From Symploca sp. SIO2C1 (GTDB taxonomy: Bacteria; Cyanobacteriota; Cyanobacteriia; Cyanobacteriales; Coleofasciculaceae), in contig JAAHGL010000046.1 in assembly GCA_010692635.1 (NCBI GenBank), positions 1-43,654 on the forward strand: a stretch of DNA of 43,654 nt, in the 5' to 3' direction. The translations under genes were made by a program, and so were the position numbers. Below the pieces are notes generated by a model, which did no database searches, was not told where the DNA came from, and worked only from the letters and a program-made list of their open reading frames with translations. Position 1 is the first letter of the stretch. Each line of letters begins with the position of its first letter. This document shows positions 42,201 through 43,654 of the stretch, in pieces.

Positions 42201-43654
42201 TTACTGGGTGTTTTTTCAGAGCCCCACTAGGGGATATTGGTAATGGTAATTGCTTGGAAGTTGTCACCTGAGGCTGATGACCAAACATGGTAAATGTGCC
42301 TAGTACTTTACCATTGGGAGAAAAAATTGTTGTTTGTTGTTTGTTGTTTGTTGTTTGTTGTTTGTTGTTTGTTATCTGAGAATGGGGAATGTCTCCCTCA
42401 GAATCTGTCAGCGCAATGGAACAGCCAAACCCCTCGGCATGGGCTTCGATAAAATGACAGAGGCTGTTAAGCACCGACTGTAGGGATGCCCCTGTAGCAA
42501 GCATTTCTAGGAGCTGTTTTTGTCCTAGCAGTAAGCTCTCAGCTCGTTTACGCTTGCTAATATCCTCAGCAATACCAACAATCCGGTAAACTTGTCCCGA
42601 TTCATCTGTGACAGGAAAGCTACGACCCCAAATCCACCGTATTTTACCATTAGGGGTAATAATGCGATACTCTTGGTTTAAAGGCACACCGTCAGCTTGT
42701 TTTTGCACAGCAGCCTTAAAGTGATCGCAGTCTTCGGGATGGATAGCTTCTAGCCAGCTTTGGGGCTGTTGGTACAAACTACTGCAAGCTCTCCCAAATA
42801 CTGACTCATAGGCGGGGCTGATATAGAGCAACTCACTGTTATCGGGCTTACTAATGTAAAATACTTCCCGAATATTTTCTGCTAGTTGACGGAACTTCTC
42901 CTCACTCTCCCGGAGCGCCTCTTCTGCTTGTGTGCGCTCTAGTTCTGAGCCAGCACGCACGGCAAAAATTTGCAGAATCTCTTCCATCACTTTGGTATTC
43001 GTCAGGGGTTTGCGAGCCATAACAGCCATCAAACCTAAAGTTTGACCTGCGGTATTAATTAGGGGAACACCTAAATAGCTCTCAATACCCATCTCCGAGA
43101 GCATGGTATTCTCAGGAAATAGCTGTCGAACATTTTTATAGTAGACACAAGTTCTCTGCTTAATAACATCACCACAGCATGTGTCAGCCAAATCGTAGTC
43201 GAAATTCTTGGTAATCTGACCATCAATACAGACAGCTACTGTTCTGATACGCTCCTCTTGCAAGTCAACTAACTCAGCAACTAAGGCATATTCCACCTCT
43301 AATGCTTTGGCTAAATATTCTACTAACGATTGGAAGAAAGCCTCGCCGCTAGCAGAGGAGATTCCTAAAACCATATTCCGCAGAATTTCATCCATGCGCT
43401 TGCGTTCAGTAATATCACGACCTACTGCATAGAAAAATCCAGCTTCAGGAGCGATAGCTGTCCAGGACAACCACAAATAAGATCCATCTTTACACCGATA
43501 GCGATTCTCAAAGTTCTCAACTGGAATACCGTCTGATAACTGTTCAACCATCACCACAGTTGCTTCTACATCTTCAGGATGTACAAACCCAATTAATGGT
43601 CGAGCTAAAACTTCTGCTTCTGTATAGCCCAATAAGTCTTCAAAATGGGGATTA
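39265..43654 (-). CDS. Multi-PAS/GAF sensor histidine kinase (N-terminus cut by window edge)
   Basis: The frame is open to the right edge (about 1462 codons seen; residues such as NPHFEDLLGYTEAEVL show the first PAS already begun), so the true start is outside. Numbering from 43632, the order is PAS (1-85), GAF (about 90-245), PAS (250-370), GAF (385-560, with a repeat-derived insert), PAS (565-690), PAS (710-830), GAF (845-1005), PAS (1010-1130) and PAS (1135-1255). The C-terminus is a HisKA_2 domain with the phospho-accepting His in KEIHHRVKNNLLV and a HATPase_c domain (NELITNTFKHAFP, KDNGIGFP, GLQLVCTLTEQL). No membrane helix is visible in the part seen. Such kinases integrate light, redox or small-molecule cues; no chromophore Cys can be assigned with certainty. 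Confidence 0.9.
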   Translation of the reverse strand, partial: NPHFEDLLGYTEAEVLARPLIGFVHPEDVEATVVMVEQLSDGIPVENFENRYRCKDGSYLWLSWTAIAPEAGFFYAVGRDITERKRMDEILRNMVLGISSASGEAFFQSLVEYLAKALEVEYALVAELVDLQEERIRTVAVCIDGQITKNFDYDLADTCCGDVIKQRTCVYYKNVRQLFPENTMLSEMGIESYLGVPLINTAGQTLGLMAVMARKPLTNTKVMEEILQIFAVRAGSELERTQAEEALRESEEKFRQLAENIREVFYISKPDNSELLYISPAYESVFGRACSSLYQQPQSWLEAIHPEDCDHFKAAVQKQADGVPLNQEYRIITPNGKIRWIWGRSFPVTDESGQVYRIVGIAEDISKRKRAESLLLGQKQLLEMLATGASLQSVLNSLCHFIEAHAEGFGCSIALTDSEGDIPHSQITNNKQQTTNNKQQTTIFSPNGKVLGTFTMFGHQPQVTTSKQLPLPISPSGALKKHPVRNKECTKVECYISSPSASCLVASDLQGEGLVELATQLAGIAIAHKQSETALRDSEQKFRQLAETIRDVFWMSNPLQTEWLYVSPAYETAFGRSCTSLYEHPENWIEAIHIDDRDSALAQIEERRRTGYPQNCVQEYRIITPNGTIRHIRDRSFPIRNELGEVYRLVGIAEDITEVKQAEAALQSLNEELEVKVIERTAALQDSEVRFRSLFEQAAVGVAQVAINGRWLMVNQKLGEILGYTKQELLQKTGSQISHPEDWIVSLEYRRLLLAGEIQTYSQQKRYLRQDASFVWVSVTVSLVRYSSKESGVEPYLIVVVEDISDRKEAEAALQQRVELEQLITSISTQFINLNSDEIDNGITAALKQIGEFAGVDCSYVFQLSDDSTQISNTHEWCAPGIDPQITNLQEMSLEGFPWLREKLQQFEVVQISQLTDLPPTARKEKVSLLKQSIQSLICVPMVAQGQLLGFVGFDSVQTTQVWTEDIITLLRLVGEIFANAIERKHAELDLRESEERFRQLTENIESVFWMSDPEQQQIIYVSPAYEMIWGRSCSQLYASPQSLVDAIHPAERQEVVAAFAKQVRGDYDEEYRIVGAYGEIRWIRDRAFPIYNQAGEVYRVAGIAEDITERKQAEEALRESEERFRAIFEQAAVGIVVSSLSGHILRANQGFCDLLGYTELELLGQTWEEITHPDEIALDQEYWNQALTGEINTYSVEKRYICRDGQVQWGHLTISLVRSSEDIAQYFISVVEDVQERKQAEAQIKASLKEKEILLKEIHHRVKNNLLVVCSLLELQTDSTEDMEVIKVLEESQYRIHSMALIHEKLYRSDNLDQVNFGEYLESLLDNLLSSYGYDEERIKFELNIDPVLLNIETANPCGLIVNELITNTFKHAFPKSRTNNKLWLGLHQLPDNQITLIVKDNGIGFPGDIDFRNTESLGLQLVCTLTEQLEGTIELEHCDGTSFQLKFSELHYRRRLSNCE
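42327..42375. repeat. Heptanucleotide array TTGTTGT inside the kinase coding sequence
   Basis: Six perfect TTGTTGT units plus a variant seventh. Read on the minus strand, three units equal 21 nt and encode the heptapeptide NNKQQTT repeatedly without breaking the frame. The array sits within the second GAF domain. Confidence 0.9.

Overview
The window looks like the chromosome of a filamentous, large-genome cyanobacterium. The evidence is frequent HIP1 octamers (GCGATCGC), an atpD-atpC pair separate from the other ATP synthase genes, a PSRP-3/Ycf65 ribosomal protein gene, a COP23-domain lipoprotein, an IdiA/FutA-type iron-binding protein, abundant heptanucleotide tandem arrays (STRR type) and many WD40, STAND, CHAT and multi-PAS proteins. 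I cannot fix the genus; the Moorena/Coleofasciculus-like lineages would fit. I saw no tRNA, rRNA, CRISPR array, prophage or intact transposase.

Layout. 1-4804, minus strand: a sugar/surface-polysaccharide operon transcribed rfbF > SDR epimerase/dehydratase > C-methyltransferase > VanZ-LamG membrane protein (cut by the window edge). 4805-5657: AT-rich gap with an imperfect inverted repeat. 5658-8096: ppsA. 8097-9120: repeat-rich gap with a miniature inverted-repeat element (MITE). 9121-10473: AAA-like ATPase with an N-terminal HTH. 10784-12748: atpD-atpC, closed by a strong hairpin. 12904-18940, minus strand: PSRP-3, a secreted seven-blade WD40 protein, a COP23 lipoprotein, an MscS channel with an unknown partner, and the iron-binding protein. 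19052-20176: dprA. 20487-24452: Uma2 nuclease, divergent AraC regulator and cupin, MarC-family membrane protein, and a broken small gene.

24741-38037 is an accessory 'conflict' island. It holds a 1702-residue TPR-STAND-WD40 protein translationally coupled to an AAA ATPase, an AbrB/Doc toxin-antitoxin pair, an asparagine-synthetase-like protein lacking the glutaminase cysteine, two CHAT proteases in tandem, and a divergent gene that I read as an unannotated guanidino-group-modifying enzyme (PAD/agmatine-deiminase fold). The CHAT/CHAT/deiminase-like module is the best candidate for an undescribed system: two proteases with intact His/Cys dyads next to a possible arginine-modifying effector. 38157-43654, minus strand: a multi-PAS/GAF histidine kinase (cut by the window edge) overlapping a receiver-histidine kinase hybrid.

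Two kinds of small DNA dominate the gaps. First, 7-bp tandem arrays flank most genes, repeatedly supply start or stop codons, and have invaded a GAF domain in frame. Second, two near-identical MITEs (8640-8782 and 14578-14693, opposite orientation) each have about 23-bp terminal inverted repeats and a perfect 9-bp target duplication; they differ by exactly three 9-bp internal units plus two substitutions.
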